From: Streptomyces cacaoi
GTDB lineage: Bacteria; Actinomycetota; Actinomycetes; Streptomycetales; Streptomycetaceae
Direction of reading: 5' to 3'
Assembly: GCF_006539165.1 (NCBI RefSeq)
Contig: NZ_BJMM01000007.1
Span: forward strand, 337,708-401,707
Length of the DNA stretch: 64,000 nucleotides
The first letter of the stretch is position 1. Every line of letters begins with the position of its first letter. Made by a program: the position numbers and the translations under genes. The notes beneath the pieces were generated by a model. It did not search any database, was not told the DNA's origin, and saw only the letters and a program-made list of their open reading frames with translations. Positions 42,885 to 50,584 of this stretch are shown in pieces.

Positions 42885-44633
42885 CTGAGGTCCGTTCTCG
42901 GCCGGGGCCCGGGGCGTGCGCGGGAGGGGCGCCCGGCGGGTGGCGTCGGGTGGGCAGGAGGGACGGAGCGGCCCCGGCCGCCGCCCGCCCCACCGTGGTG
43001 ACGTCCGGGCCTGCCGCCGGGTTCCCGGGCGCGGGCGGCCGTGCTCGTACGAGGCGGCGGGGATGTAGCGCACGCCCGCCCGGGCCGCTGAACGGCTGAC
43101 TCCGACCGGCACGGCCTGCGCCGGGAGCCGGTGTCCCGGGCCCGTACGCGCCGACTCCCGGCAGGCGCTGCGGACCCGCCCCGATGTGATGCTGCTGCCC
43201 GCGGTGTTCGCGGAGATCGCGGAGATCGCGGAGATCGCGGAGGGCGCACTCGCGGAGGGGAGGCGCCGGGTGGGAGACCGGTAGCGGCCCGCGCGCCACC
43301 GCGCACGACGTCCGTGGGACGAGGGCCTTGTCAGCCGCTTGTGCGGAGGCGGCGGGCGAAGGTCGGCGTCGGCCAGGAGGCGGGAACTGTCGTCGACGGG
43401 GTTCCCCGCGCGGACGTGGTCGCGGCCGGCGACGACGACGGAGTCGATGTGGGCGCGGTCCATCTGGAGTACGACGGTGCTGTACGGGTCGTGGACGGGG
43501 GCGACGTCGGGCCGGTCCGCGCGCAGGACGACCAGGTCGGCCTGTTTGCCGGGGGTCAGCGAGCCGGTGCGGTCGTCGAGGCCGAGGGAGCGGGCGCCGT
43601 CGAGGGTGGCCATCCGTAGCACGTCGCGCACGGTGATACCGGTGGGGTTGTCGCTGATGGGGTCGTCGAGGGCGAGCATGGCGGGGTGTTGGGCGTGGCG
43701 GCCGGCCTGGTAGGCGGCGCGCAGCTGGGTGAACATGTCGCCGGCGACGGTGACTTCGACGTTCACGCTGAGGCTGACCAGCAGGTCGCGCCTGGCCAGC
43801 GCGGGAGCGATCATCGGATACCCGTGCCCCATGATCATTTCGATGGCGGGTGAGACGGAGACACTGCTTCCGCTGTCGGCGATGACGGCCAGTTCCTCGG
43901 CGCTGAGGCCGTTGGCGTGGATGAAGGTGGTTCCCGGTCGGATGGCTCCGAGTTCGCGCAGGTGGGCGGCGCTCTGGCGGGAGGAGAAGTGCCGGGAGAC
44001 CGGCACGTCGAGCTCGCGGGCGAGGGCGACGTTGGCCAGCTCCTCCTCGTCGCTGCCGCCCTCCGCCACCAGGGCCATGGTCACCAGCGCGTGCGGATCG
44101 CCGAGCAGTTCGCCGCGCACGCGGCGCACGTCCTCGGGCAGGACGGTCCCCTCGGCGCTGATCTTGGGGAAGCTCTTGCCGTAGGCGAAGACGGCGCGTA
44201 TTCCGGACTCCGTGAGGGCGGTGACCAGGGCATCGCTGTGGCCGGGCGTGTCCTGGATATTGGAGATGTCCTGGATCGTCGTGACACCGGACGCCAGCGC
44301 GGCACGGGCGCTGAGCAGGTTCCCGACGTACAGCTGATGCGGCGTCATGGCGGGCCCGTGGTCGCCGAGGATGTCGTCCATGTACTGCGGGAAGGTGTGG
44401 GCGGGGGCGATGCCGCGCAGGATGCCCTGCCACATGTGGCGGTGGGTGTCCACGAAGCCGGGGATGAGGATGCGGCCGCGCGCGTCGATGGTCTCGGCGC
44501 CGTCCGGAGCCCGGAGCGCGGTGCCGACACCGGCGATGCGGTCGCCGTCGATCAGCAGGTCGCCGTCGTCGAAGTCGCCCAGCGCCGGGTCCATGGTGAG
44601 GATGCGGGCATTGCGGTACAGGCGGGCAGTCAC
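42375..44633 (-). CDS. Amidohydrolase (TrzN/SsnA-type), frame open into a C-terminal GNAT
   Basis: Read literally this is one 752-residue frame. Residues 1-430 or so are a metal-dependent amidohydrolase: ILIPGFVDTHRHMWQ (first metal His pair), FIHANGLSAEELAVIADSGSSVSVSP, and SLGLDDRTGSLTPGKQADLVVLRADRP with the usual C-terminal beta domain. Relatives deaminate or dechlorinate N-heterocycles such as guanine or triazine. After RLLADAD near 43350, where such proteins end, follow about 145 residues of noncoding-looking sequence with 9-bp repeats, then a complete GNAT. A one-base shift would give a stop at 43331-43333. So it is either a fusion or a frameshifted amidohydrolase gene ending there. 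The Lrp regulator is divergent. Confidence 0.75.
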   Translation of the reverse strand: MTARLYRNARILTMDPALGDFDDGDLLIDGDRIAGVGTALRAPDGAETIDARGRILIPGFVDTHRHMWQGILRGIAPAHTFPQYMDDILGDHGPAMTPHQLYVGNLLSARAALASGVTTIQDISNIQDTPGHSDALVTALTESGIRAVFAYGKSFPKISAEGTVLPEDVRRVRGELLGDPHALVTMALVAEGGSDEEELANVALARELDVPVSRHFSSRQSAAHLRELGAIRPGTTFIHANGLSAEELAVIADSGSSVSVSPAIEMIMGHGYPMIAPALARRDLLVSLSVNVEVTVAGDMFTQLRAAYQAGRHAQHPAMLALDDPISDNPTGITVRDVLRMATLDGARSLGLDDRTGSLTPGKQADLVVLRADRPDVAPVHDPYSTVVLQMDRAHIDSVVVAGRDHVRAGNPVDDSSRLLADADLRPPPPHKRLTRPSSHGRRARWRAGRYRSPTRRLPSASAPSAISAISAISANTAGSSITSGRVRSACRESARTGPGHRLPAQAVPVGVSRSAARAGVRYIPAASYEHGRPRPGTRRQARTSPRWGGRRPGPLRPSCPPDATRRAPLPRTPRAPAENGPQMATWTTRPETAEDIPVLRDIVLAAFPTAEEAGLVDALRADPGAWIEGLSMVAVGDDGVPAGHALLTRCHVGGAPALALAPCAVLPSAQRTGAGSAAIRAALDAARGLGENLVVVLGHPDYYPRFGFVPASRFGIRAPFEAPDEALMALSLDPSRPVPSGTIAYPAAFGV
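43210..43242. repeat. 9-bp tandem repeat GCGGAGATC x3.7
   Basis: Three perfect copies plus a partial one. In the minus-strand frame they code the I-S-A run between the amidohydrolase and GNAT parts. Confidence 0.9.
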
Positions 44634-44786
44634 GTTCGCTCCTCAGGGGTGGTTCGCGCGGGGGTTTGTGCGGTCGGGGCGTGCGCGGTCGCCTTCGTGC
44701 GTACGGCCGGGGTGTGCGGGCGGCACGCTTCGGCCGCACCATCGCCGGGCGCCGGCGGCATCCACTGTGCGGCCGCATACGGGCGC

Positions 44787-44813
44787 CCCTCCAGCCACGG
44801 CGTGGCTGGAGGG
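44787..44813. promoter_or_regulatory. 27-bp near-perfect palindrome between amidohydrolase and Lrp genes
   Basis: CCCTCCAGCCACG at 44787-44799 and CGTGGCTGGAGGG at 44801-44813 are perfectly complementary 13-bp arms around a single base. It lies 41 bp before the Lrp start and 154 bp before the amidohydrolase start. It could be the Lrp-type operator; a transcript hairpin with a one-base loop is sterically poor, which favours a DNA-binding site. Confidence 0.75.
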
Positions 44814-44853
44814 AGGATGAGACATCACCAGCGCTTGAGAGACGATAGGAACC

Positions 44854-45804
44854 GTGACCGACGAGCTGGACAGAAAAATCATCCATGCCGTGCAGATCGA
44901 CGGCCGGGCGTCGTTCCGCGCGATCGGCCAGGTCGTCGGGGCCTCACCGCAGACGGTCGCGCGGCGTTACGCGCGCCTGCGCACCACGGCGTCGCTGCGG
45001 GTGCTCGGCCGCACCCAGCCGTACGCGCTGGGCGACGAGGAATGGTTCCTGCGCGTGCGCTGCGCGCCCGACGCCACGGAGCAGGTCGCGCACGCCCTGG
45101 CCCGCCACGAGGAGACGGTCTGGGTGCACTCCACCTCCGGCAGCACCGAGATCGTCTGCACGACCCGCAACCCGGAGGGGAGCGAACCCCTCCTGCTGCG
45201 GAATCTGCCGAAGACCCCGCGCGTCATCTCCATGACGGCCCACTGCCTGCTCCACCAGTACTACGGCGGCCCGCAGAACCCCGTCGACAAGCTCCGGCCC
45301 CTCTCCCCCGAGCAGATCGCCGCGCTGACCGTGCCCAGCCTGCCGCCCCGGCCGACCGCCCTCTCCGACACCGACCGCGCCGTCCTTCGCGTCCTGTACG
45401 GCGACGGGCGCGCGAGCAATCAGGAACTCGCCGCCGCGGCGGGCTGTTCGCAGTCCACCGCGCAGCGCCGCGTCGCCGAGCTCCGGCACTCCGGTGTGCT
45501 CTACTTCGACGTCGACTACGACCCTCGGGTGCTCGAACTCTCTCGCCTGGCCATGCTGTGGGCCACGGTCGCACCGGCCCACCTCGACGCGGCCGGGCGG
45601 GCGCTCGCCCAGCACGACGAGGTGTCCTTCGCGGCTTCCACGACCGGCCCCACCAACCTCTACGCGGCCATCACCTGCCACGACAACCGCGCGCTGCACA
45701 CCTATCTCACCGGCCCCGTCGCCGCCCTCCCCGGCCTCACCCACGTCGAAAGCGCCCCCGTCACCCGCACCCTCAAACGCGCCGGCCTCCTCTCCGGCGC
45801 ATGA
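44854..45804 (+). CDS. Lrp/AsnC family regulator with two HTH-RAM units
   Basis: A 316-residue regulator, twice the usual Lrp length. The first half has HTH LDRKIIHAVQIDGRASFRAIGQVVGASPQTVARRYARL and a ligand-binding (RAM) segment. The second half repeats it: LSDTDRAVLRVLYGDGRASNQELAAAAGCSQSTAQRRVAELRHSGVL and a second RAM domain. Such tandem Lrp proteins are common in actinobacteria. It is divergent from the amidohydrolase gene, its probable target, with a 27-bp palindrome between. GTG start. Confidence 0.92.
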   Translation: MTDELDRKIIHAVQIDGRASFRAIGQVVGASPQTVARRYARLRTTASLRVLGRTQPYALGDEEWFLRVRCAPDATEQVAHALARHEETVWVHSTSGSTEIVCTTRNPEGSEPLLLRNLPKTPRVISMTAHCLLHQYYGGPQNPVDKLRPLSPEQIAALTVPSLPPRPTALSDTDRAVLRVLYGDGRASNQELAAAAGCSQSTAQRRVAELRHSGVLYFDVDYDPRVLELSRLAMLWATVAPAHLDAAGRALAQHDEVSFAASTTGPTNLYAAITCHDNRALHTYLTGPVAALPGLTHVESAPVTRTLKRAGLLSGA

Positions 45805-45920
45805 CCGCGTCCCGGGTGGGCGGCCGTCGCCACGGGCACGGGCTGCCACCGCGGGTACGGGACGGAGCGCGTGCGCCCGTAGGCCCGTAGGCCCGTACTC
45901 CGGAGGCTTGCTCGACGCGC

Positions 45921-46655
45921 CTACGCGCCCCTTCCGGCCCCTTCGGCGGAGGGGGTGCCGTCCAGGGCCTCGCGCCAGCGGCGTACGGCGGCCGGGTCGA
46001 CGGGTGCGTCCCAGCCGTGCGGGCGGGCGGCGCCGCCGATGTGGAAGGCGTCGACGCCGGCCGCGCGCAGCCCGGGCAGATGCTCCAGCCGGAGCCCGCC
46101 GCCGACCAGCAGCTGTGCCGCGTAGCCGGGTTCGCGGTCGCGGGTGCGGGCGGCCTCGGTGAGCAGCACGTCGTAGCCGTCGGGAACGCCGTCGGCGGAG
46201 CCGGCCGTCAGATAGGTGTCCAGGCCGGGCACATCGGCCAGTTGACGGCGCAGCGCGTCGCGGTCGGCCGCGTGGTCGAGGGCGCGGTGGAAGGTCCAGC
46301 GGCAGCCGGCGACGACGGAGGCGAGCGTCGTCACGGCGTGGGTGTCGGCCTGGCCGCCGGAGTCGAGGAACCCGAGGACGAACTCGTCGGCCCCCTCGGC
46401 GCGCAGTTCACGCGCCGTCTCGCACAGGGTGTCCAGCCCGGCCTCGCCGCCGGCCAGGAAGCCCCGGCGGAGCCGCAGCATGACCCGGAGCGGGATGTCG
46501 ACACGCTCGCGGATGTCGGCGAAGGTCTCCCGCGCGGGGCTGAGCCCGTCCGAGGCCATGTCGCTGATCACCTCAAGGCGGTCGGCGCCTCCTGCCTGTG
46601 CCGCGGCCGCGTCCTGCGCGCTGAGCGCGATCACCTCGAGAATTGGTCTAGACAT
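45921..46655 (-). CDS. cutC: CutC family protein
   Basis: A 244-residue TIM-barrel protein of the CutC family. The N-terminal ILEVIALSAQDAAAAQAGGADRLEV, MLRLRRGFLAGG, and C-terminal VDAFHIGGAARPHGWDAPVD are typical. CutC was named for copper homeostasis in E. coli but that role is disputed; a sugar- or chitin-related role has been suggested by context in some groups. Here a DasR-type site covers the start codon. ATG at 46653-46655. It is divergent from the HD-domain gene. Confidence 0.9.
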   Translation of the reverse strand: MSRPILEVIALSAQDAAAAQAGGADRLEVISDMASDGLSPARETFADIRERVDIPLRVMLRLRRGFLAGGEAGLDTLCETARELRAEGADEFVLGFLDSGGQADTHAVTTLASVVAGCRWTFHRALDHAADRDALRRQLADVPGLDTYLTAGSADGVPDGYDVLLTEAARTRDREPGYAAQLLVGGGLRLEHLPGLRAAGVDAFHIGGAARPHGWDAPVDPAAVRRWREALDGTPSAEGAGRGA

Positions 46656-46657
46656 AT
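46642..46657. promoter_or_regulatory. DasR (dre)-like site over the cutC start codon
   Basis: ATTGGTCTAGACATAT contains the full TGGTCTAGAC core of the DasR consensus ACTGGTCTAGACCACT and matches 12 of 16 positions. DasR, the GlcNAc-responsive GntR regulator of streptomycetes, binds such sites. The right half is imperfect. A MurNAc PTS operon lies 10 kb away. Confidence 0.6.
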
Positions 46658-46727
46658 AGCACAGACTGCCACACCCCGGTGACCTTGAGGAAGACGCCCA
46701 CCGCGCGGGGCGCCGACAATTGTGCCC

Positions 46728-47429
46728 ATGCCCACCTCGGAGCCGAACCACCAGGACCTGGCGGACCGCTGGTACGCACTGCTGACCGCGGCGCGGGACG
46801 GCGCGGACGGGCCCGACCCCGCGCCGTACGGCGAGAACCTGCTCGCCCGCTGGGCCGAACCGCACCGCCGCTACCACTCCACCGCTCATCTGCGTGCCGT
46901 ACTCGACCGCACCGACGAACTCCTCGCCCAGCCCGGCGAACCGGGCACCGGGGAGCACCCACGAACGGTCGCCGGGGCGGTCGACGCGTCCGCCGTCCGG
47001 CTCGCCGCCTGGTTCCACGACGCCGTGTACCGGCCCGACCGCAGCGAGAACGAGGAGCGCAGCGCCCGCCTCGCCGAGCGGGCCCTGCCCGAGGCGGGCG
47101 TCGGGCAGGCCCGCACCGCCGAGGTCGCCCGGCTGGTGCGGCTCACCGTCACCCACGACCCGGCGCCCGGCGACCTGGCGGGCGCCGTGCTGTGCGACGC
47201 CGATCTCGCCGTGCTCGCCGGCTCACCCGAGGCGTACGCCCACTACGCCGCCGAGGTGAGGCAGGAGTACGCCTTCGTCCCGGACGACGCCTTCCGTGCG
47301 GGCCGCGCCGATGTACTGCGCCAACTCCTCGCCCTGCCCTCGCTGTTCCGCACGCCGTACGCCCGGGACCGGTGGGAGAGCCGGGCCCGGCACAACCTGC
47401 GGACGGAGCTGGAGCTGCTCGGCGCGTGA
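46728..47429 (+). CDS. HD-domain metal-dependent phosphohydrolase-like protein
   Basis: A 233-residue protein. Residues about 45-60 hold HRRYHSTAHLRAVLDRT and residue about 95 AAWFHDAVYRPDRSENEERSA; the His and His-Asp pairs are the metal ligands of the HD superfamily. LTVTHDPAPGDLAGAVLCDADLAVLAG holds the last Asp (CDADL). Relatives are annotated as predicted metal-dependent HD phosphohydrolases; the substrate is unknown. The ATG at 46728 lies seven bases after a GACAAT hexamer, which favours it over GTG at 46722. Confidence 0.88.
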   Translation: MPTSEPNHQDLADRWYALLTAARDGADGPDPAPYGENLLARWAEPHRRYHSTAHLRAVLDRTDELLAQPGEPGTGEHPRTVAGAVDASAVRLAAWFHDAVYRPDRSENEERSARLAERALPEAGVGQARTAEVARLVRLTVTHDPAPGDLAGAVLCDADLAVLAGSPEAYAHYAAEVRQEYAFVPDDAFRAGRADVLRQLLALPSLFRTPYARDRWESRARHNLRTELELLGA

Positions 47430-47655
47430 ACGGGCGCACCCCGGCGTGCGTTCCCGAAGCGACCTCCCCCGCGGGGTGCGCGCGGGGGACCCGTGCGTGC
47501 GGGGAGCGGCATACGGGGCGCAGCGGGGTGGGGTGGAGCCGGGCGGAGCCGGGTGGGGCGCGTCGTGCCGACCGCGCGCCGGCGTGATCCGCCGCACACC
47601 TGAACGCCTCGTCGGACAGGAATGCGGACGCGGTCCGGGGCGGTTGGTGGGTGAC

Positions 47656-48933
47656 ATGCCTGCCGATCCGCTGTCGACCGACAAGCCACGTCCCACCCGT
47701 ATCCCGCTCGCCGTCTACGTCCTCGGCCTGTCCGTTTTCGCGCTGGGCACGTCCGAGTTCATGCTGTCCGGCATCCTCCAACCGCTCGCGCGTGATCTGC
47801 ACGTCTCGATCCCGAAGGCCGGGCTGCTGGTCTCCGCCTTCGCGGTCGGCATGGTCGTCGGCGCACCGGCGCTCGCCGCGGCGACGCTGAAGCTCCCCCG
47901 CCGCACGACGCTCATCTCGCTGCTGGCGGCCTTCATGCTCGGCCAGGTGGCGGGCGCGATGGCCTCGACGTACGAGGTGCTGTTCGTCTCCCGTGTGGTC
48001 AGCGCGCTCGCCTGCGCCGGGTTCTGGGCCGTGGGCGCCGCGGTCGCCGTCTCGCTGGTGCCGCAGAACGCCCGGGCCCGCGCCATGGCGATCATGGTGG
48101 GCGGGCTGAGCGTCGCCAACATCGCGGGGGTACCCGCCGGTTCGTTCCTCGGCCAGCAGGCGGGCTGGCGCTCGGCGTTCTGGGCGGTGGCCGTGCTCGC
48201 CGCGATCGGCCTGATCGGCGTGGTGGCGCTCGTGCCGCACACCGAGGTGCCCACCGGCGCCGATGCCCCCAACCTCCGCCGCGAGCTGCGCATATACCGC
48301 GACAAGCAGGTGTGGCTCGCCCTGGTGACGATCGCGCTGAACGCGGGCGCCGTCTTCGCTCTCTTCTCCTACCTCGCCCCGCTGCTGACGGATGTCGCCG
48401 GGCTGCCGGAGAGCCAGGTGCCCACGGTGCTGGGCCTGTTCGGCGTCGGCGGGCTGGTGGGCACGGCGATCGGCGGACGCGTCGCCGACGCGCACCTGTT
48501 CGGCACGATGTACGGCGGCATCGCCGCCTCCACCGTCGTCCTCACCCTGCTCGCCTTCCTCGCCGAGTACCGGGTGGCGGCCATCGCGCTCGCGCTGATG
48601 CTCGGCGTCACGGCGTTCACCACGGCGCCCGCGCTCAACGCCCGTATGTTCAACGTCGCGAGCGCCGCGCCGACCCTGGCCGGTGCCACGACGACCGCCT
48701 CCTTCAACATCGGCAACACCGTCGGCCCCTGGCTGGGCGGCCTGGCGATCAGCGCGCACTGGGGGTATCAGGCGGTGGCCTGGGTCGGCGCGGCGATGGC
48801 CGCACTCGGCGTGCTGACCACGGTCATAGCCTCCCGCGTCCATCAGCGCTCCCGCATCGTCGCCTCCTCCGCGCACACCCCGCGCCCGGCGGACCCGGCG
48901 CCGGCCCACGACGCCCAGCGGACGGAGGTCTGA
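47656..48933 (+). CDS. MFS efflux transporter, Cmx/CmrA (chloramphenicol) type
   Basis: A 425-residue major facilitator with twelve predicted membrane segments. The first segment VYVLGLSVFALGTSEFMLSGIL and the motif LVSAFAVGMVVGAPALAAATLKLPRR are hallmarks of the Cmx/CmrA/CmlR drug-proton antiporters of actinobacteria. ALACAGFWAVGAAVAVSLVP and VGGLSVANIAGVPAGSFLGQQAGWRSAFW match the same group. It should export chloramphenicol-like or other hydrophobic compounds; specificity cannot be concluded from sequence. ATG at 47656; a GTG three codons upstream is possible. Confidence 0.9.
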   Translation: MPADPLSTDKPRPTRIPLAVYVLGLSVFALGTSEFMLSGILQPLARDLHVSIPKAGLLVSAFAVGMVVGAPALAAATLKLPRRTTLISLLAAFMLGQVAGAMASTYEVLFVSRVVSALACAGFWAVGAAVAVSLVPQNARARAMAIMVGGLSVANIAGVPAGSFLGQQAGWRSAFWAVAVLAAIGLIGVVALVPHTEVPTGADAPNLRRELRIYRDKQVWLALVTIALNAGAVFALFSYLAPLLTDVAGLPESQVPTVLGLFGVGGLVGTAIGGRVADAHLFGTMYGGIAASTVVLTLLAFLAEYRVAAIALALMLGVTAFTTAPALNARMFNVASAAPTLAGATTTASFNIGNTVGPWLGGLAISAHWGYQAVAWVGAAMAALGVLTTVIASRVHQRSRIVASSAHTPRPADPAPAHDAQRTEV

Positions 48934-48942
48934 CCCGGACAG

Positions 48943-48975
48943 CAGCCGGTGGACAGCCGGTGGACAGCCGGTGGG
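48943..48975. repeat. 11-bp tandem repeat CAGCCGGTGGA x3
   Basis: Three consecutive copies (the last differing in its final base) begin nine bases after the MFS stop, upstream of the promoter of the next gene. Confidence 0.85.
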
Positions 48976-49009
48976 GGCCGGGCCGGGCTCCCACCCCGCG
49001 CCGACGGCC

Positions 49010-49040
49010 TTGACGTGAACCTCGGTTGAAGTCGAATCCT
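49010..49040 (+). promoter_or_regulatory. MerR/SoxR-like promoter
   Basis: TTGACG (49010-49015) and AATCCT (49035-49040) are separated by 19 bp, and the spacer holds the dyad TGAACC-TC-GGTTGA with one mismatch. A 19-20-bp spacer with a central dyad is the hallmark of promoters activated by MerR-family proteins. The arms resemble S. coelicolor SoxR sites; a monooxygenase-like gene downstream would fit a SoxR target. Confidence 0.6.
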
Positions 49041-49070
49041 GTGGCCTCGACACCCGGGAGGTACAGGCCG

Positions 49071-49721
49071 ATGACGCACCCCACCCCGCTGCCGGATCTG
49101 ACCCGGCCCGACGCCGGCACCCTGCTGTTCAGCGAATGGATCGTGGACACGCCCGAACGCCAACAGGCGGCGGCGGACGCCCTGTTCGACGAGTGGCAGG
49201 GGCTGGCGACCACCCTGCGCCCCGAGGCGTTCCTCCAACTGGCCTGCTTCGGGAGCGACGACGGCCGGGTCCTGCTCAGCACCGCGCTGTGGACGAGCGA
49301 CGAGGAGCATCTCGCCTTCGTGCGGGAGCACCGCGCGGCCATGGTGTCGCGGATCGACGAGGCGCTGCCGGGCATCGAACGCCCCGGGCTGGTCCGCTTC
49401 CGGCGTCGGCACACCGTCGACGGCCCGGCGGTACCGGAGCCCACCGGCACCGTCGTCGTCCTCCGGGCGGAGGCCGACACCGCGGAGGCGGCGGGCGGTT
49501 GGGCGGACGCCATGGCGGACGCGCTCCGCGCCACCGGCGGACCGGGCCCGGCACACATCCTGGTGAGCACGCAGGGGCGCAGCGTCCTCGTACAGGCGCC
49601 CGCCGCACCGGGCGCGGGCCGGGAGCTTCCGGTTCCGGACGGAGCGGCGGCGGCCGGTGTCCGGGTGGGGCCCCCGCGCCTCCACCGTCTGCTCGGCTCC
49701 GTCACCGGCCCCCGCGGCTGA
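49071..49721 (+). CDS. Antibiotic-biosynthesis-monooxygenase-like (ABM) protein
   Basis: A 216-residue protein that looks like two tandem dimeric alpha-beta-barrel units. The first, TLLFSEWIVDTPERQQAAADALFDEW to LSTALWTSDEEHLAFVREHRAAM, is the better match to ABM proteins; the second (about residues 125-210) is weaker. ABM proteins oxygenate quinones or other aromatic compounds without cofactors. ATG at 49071 follows GGGAGG. The MerR-type promoter upstream suggests redox control. A biosynthetic role is not supported by the neighbours. Confidence 0.75.
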   Translation: MTHPTPLPDLTRPDAGTLLFSEWIVDTPERQQAAADALFDEWQGLATTLRPEAFLQLACFGSDDGRVLLSTALWTSDEEHLAFVREHRAAMVSRIDEALPGIERPGLVRFRRRHTVDGPAVPEPTGTVVVLRAEADTAEAAGGWADAMADALRATGGPGPAHILVSTQGRSVLVQAPAAPGAGRELPVPDGAAAAGVRVGPPRLHRLLGSVTGPRG

Positions 49722-49788
49722 CACCCGCCCTGCCCCCGCCCCTGGCGCACGGCGGGCGGGGCGGGGGCTCGGCTCGTACGGTGGCGGC

Positions 49789-50226
49789 ATGGAACAGCGC
49801 ATCACTCTGGTCACGCTGGGCGTCGGCGATCTGGCGCGGTCCAAGGGCTTCTACGAGGCGCTCGGCTGGCGCGGCCAGGAGGTCGAGGAGACCGTCTTCT
49901 TCCAGGCCGGCGGGCTGGCGCTGGTCCTGTGGGACCGTGCGAAGCTCGCGGCGGACAGCGGTCTGGACCCTGGCCGGGCGACGGGCGGATTCGGCGGGAT
50001 CGTGCTGGCGCACAACGTCCGCGCGGACGAGGAGGTCGACGCGCTGCTCGCCGCGGCGGAGCGGGCCGGTGGCACCGTCACGAAGCCCGCGTCCGTCAAC
50101 CCGATCGGTTTCCGCTCCGGCACCTTCACCGACCCGGACGGCCACGCCTGGGAGATCGCGCACAACCCGGGCTTCGCCCTCGCCGAGGACGGCACGCTCA
50201 CCCTGCCGGACTTCGACGCCCGGTAG
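49789..50226 (+). CDS. VOC family (glyoxalase/bleomycin-resistance fold) protein
   Basis: A 145-residue protein with one full VOC module pair. The start RITLVTLGVGDLARSKGFYEALGWRG and the end SGTFTDPDGHAWEIAHNPGF are typical; the final Glu (WEIAHN) is a usual metal ligand. The function (lyase, dioxygenase or binding protein) is not readable. TACGGT ends six bases before the ATG, suggesting a leaderless transcript. Confidence 0.9.
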   Translation: MEQRITLVTLGVGDLARSKGFYEALGWRGQEVEETVFFQAGGLALVLWDRAKLAADSGLDPGRATGGFGGIVLAHNVRADEEVDALLAAAERAGGTVTKPASVNPIGFRSGTFTDPDGHAWEIAHNPGFALAEDGTLTLPDFDAR

Positions 50227-50584
50227 GACGCGGCCCGCCCGTCCCCTGAGATCGAGCGGGCCCTGTTCTCGCCGTTCTCGGCGTCCTCGCCGTCCTCGCC
50301 GTTCTCGCCGTCCTCGGTGTTTTCGCCCTCCTCGCCGTTCTCGCCGTCCTCGGCGTTCTCGGCGTCCTCGGCGTCCTCGGTGTTTTCGCCCTCCTCGCCG
50401 TCCCCGCTGTCCTCGGCGTCCTCGGTGTTTTCGCCCTCCTCGCCGTCCCCGCTGTCCTCGCCGTCCTCGGTGTTTTCGCCCTCCCCGCCGTCCTCGCTGA
50501 CCTCGTCGTCCTCGGCGCGGGAACCCACGGAGAAGAGCAGGGGACCGTCCGGTGGCGCCGGGGCCCGCGGCGGACGGCCCGCTC
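50227..50584. repeat. Large 9-bp-period repeat block between convergent genes
   Basis: From about 50260 to 50520 the sequence consists of units of the type GTYCTCGSC. A longer unit, TCCTCGGTGTTTTCGCCCTC, recurs four times (near 50311, 50376, 50424 and 50469). Both strands are open across it: Ser/Pro-rich on plus and Glu/Asp/Asn-rich on minus. I regard neither as a proven gene. No separate terminator can be seen for the VOC and quinone reductase genes on either side. Confidence 0.85.

Noticed and set aside
50260..50520. CRISPR array
   Set aside because: The repeats are contiguous 9-bp units without unique spacers of constant length, and there is no cas gene.
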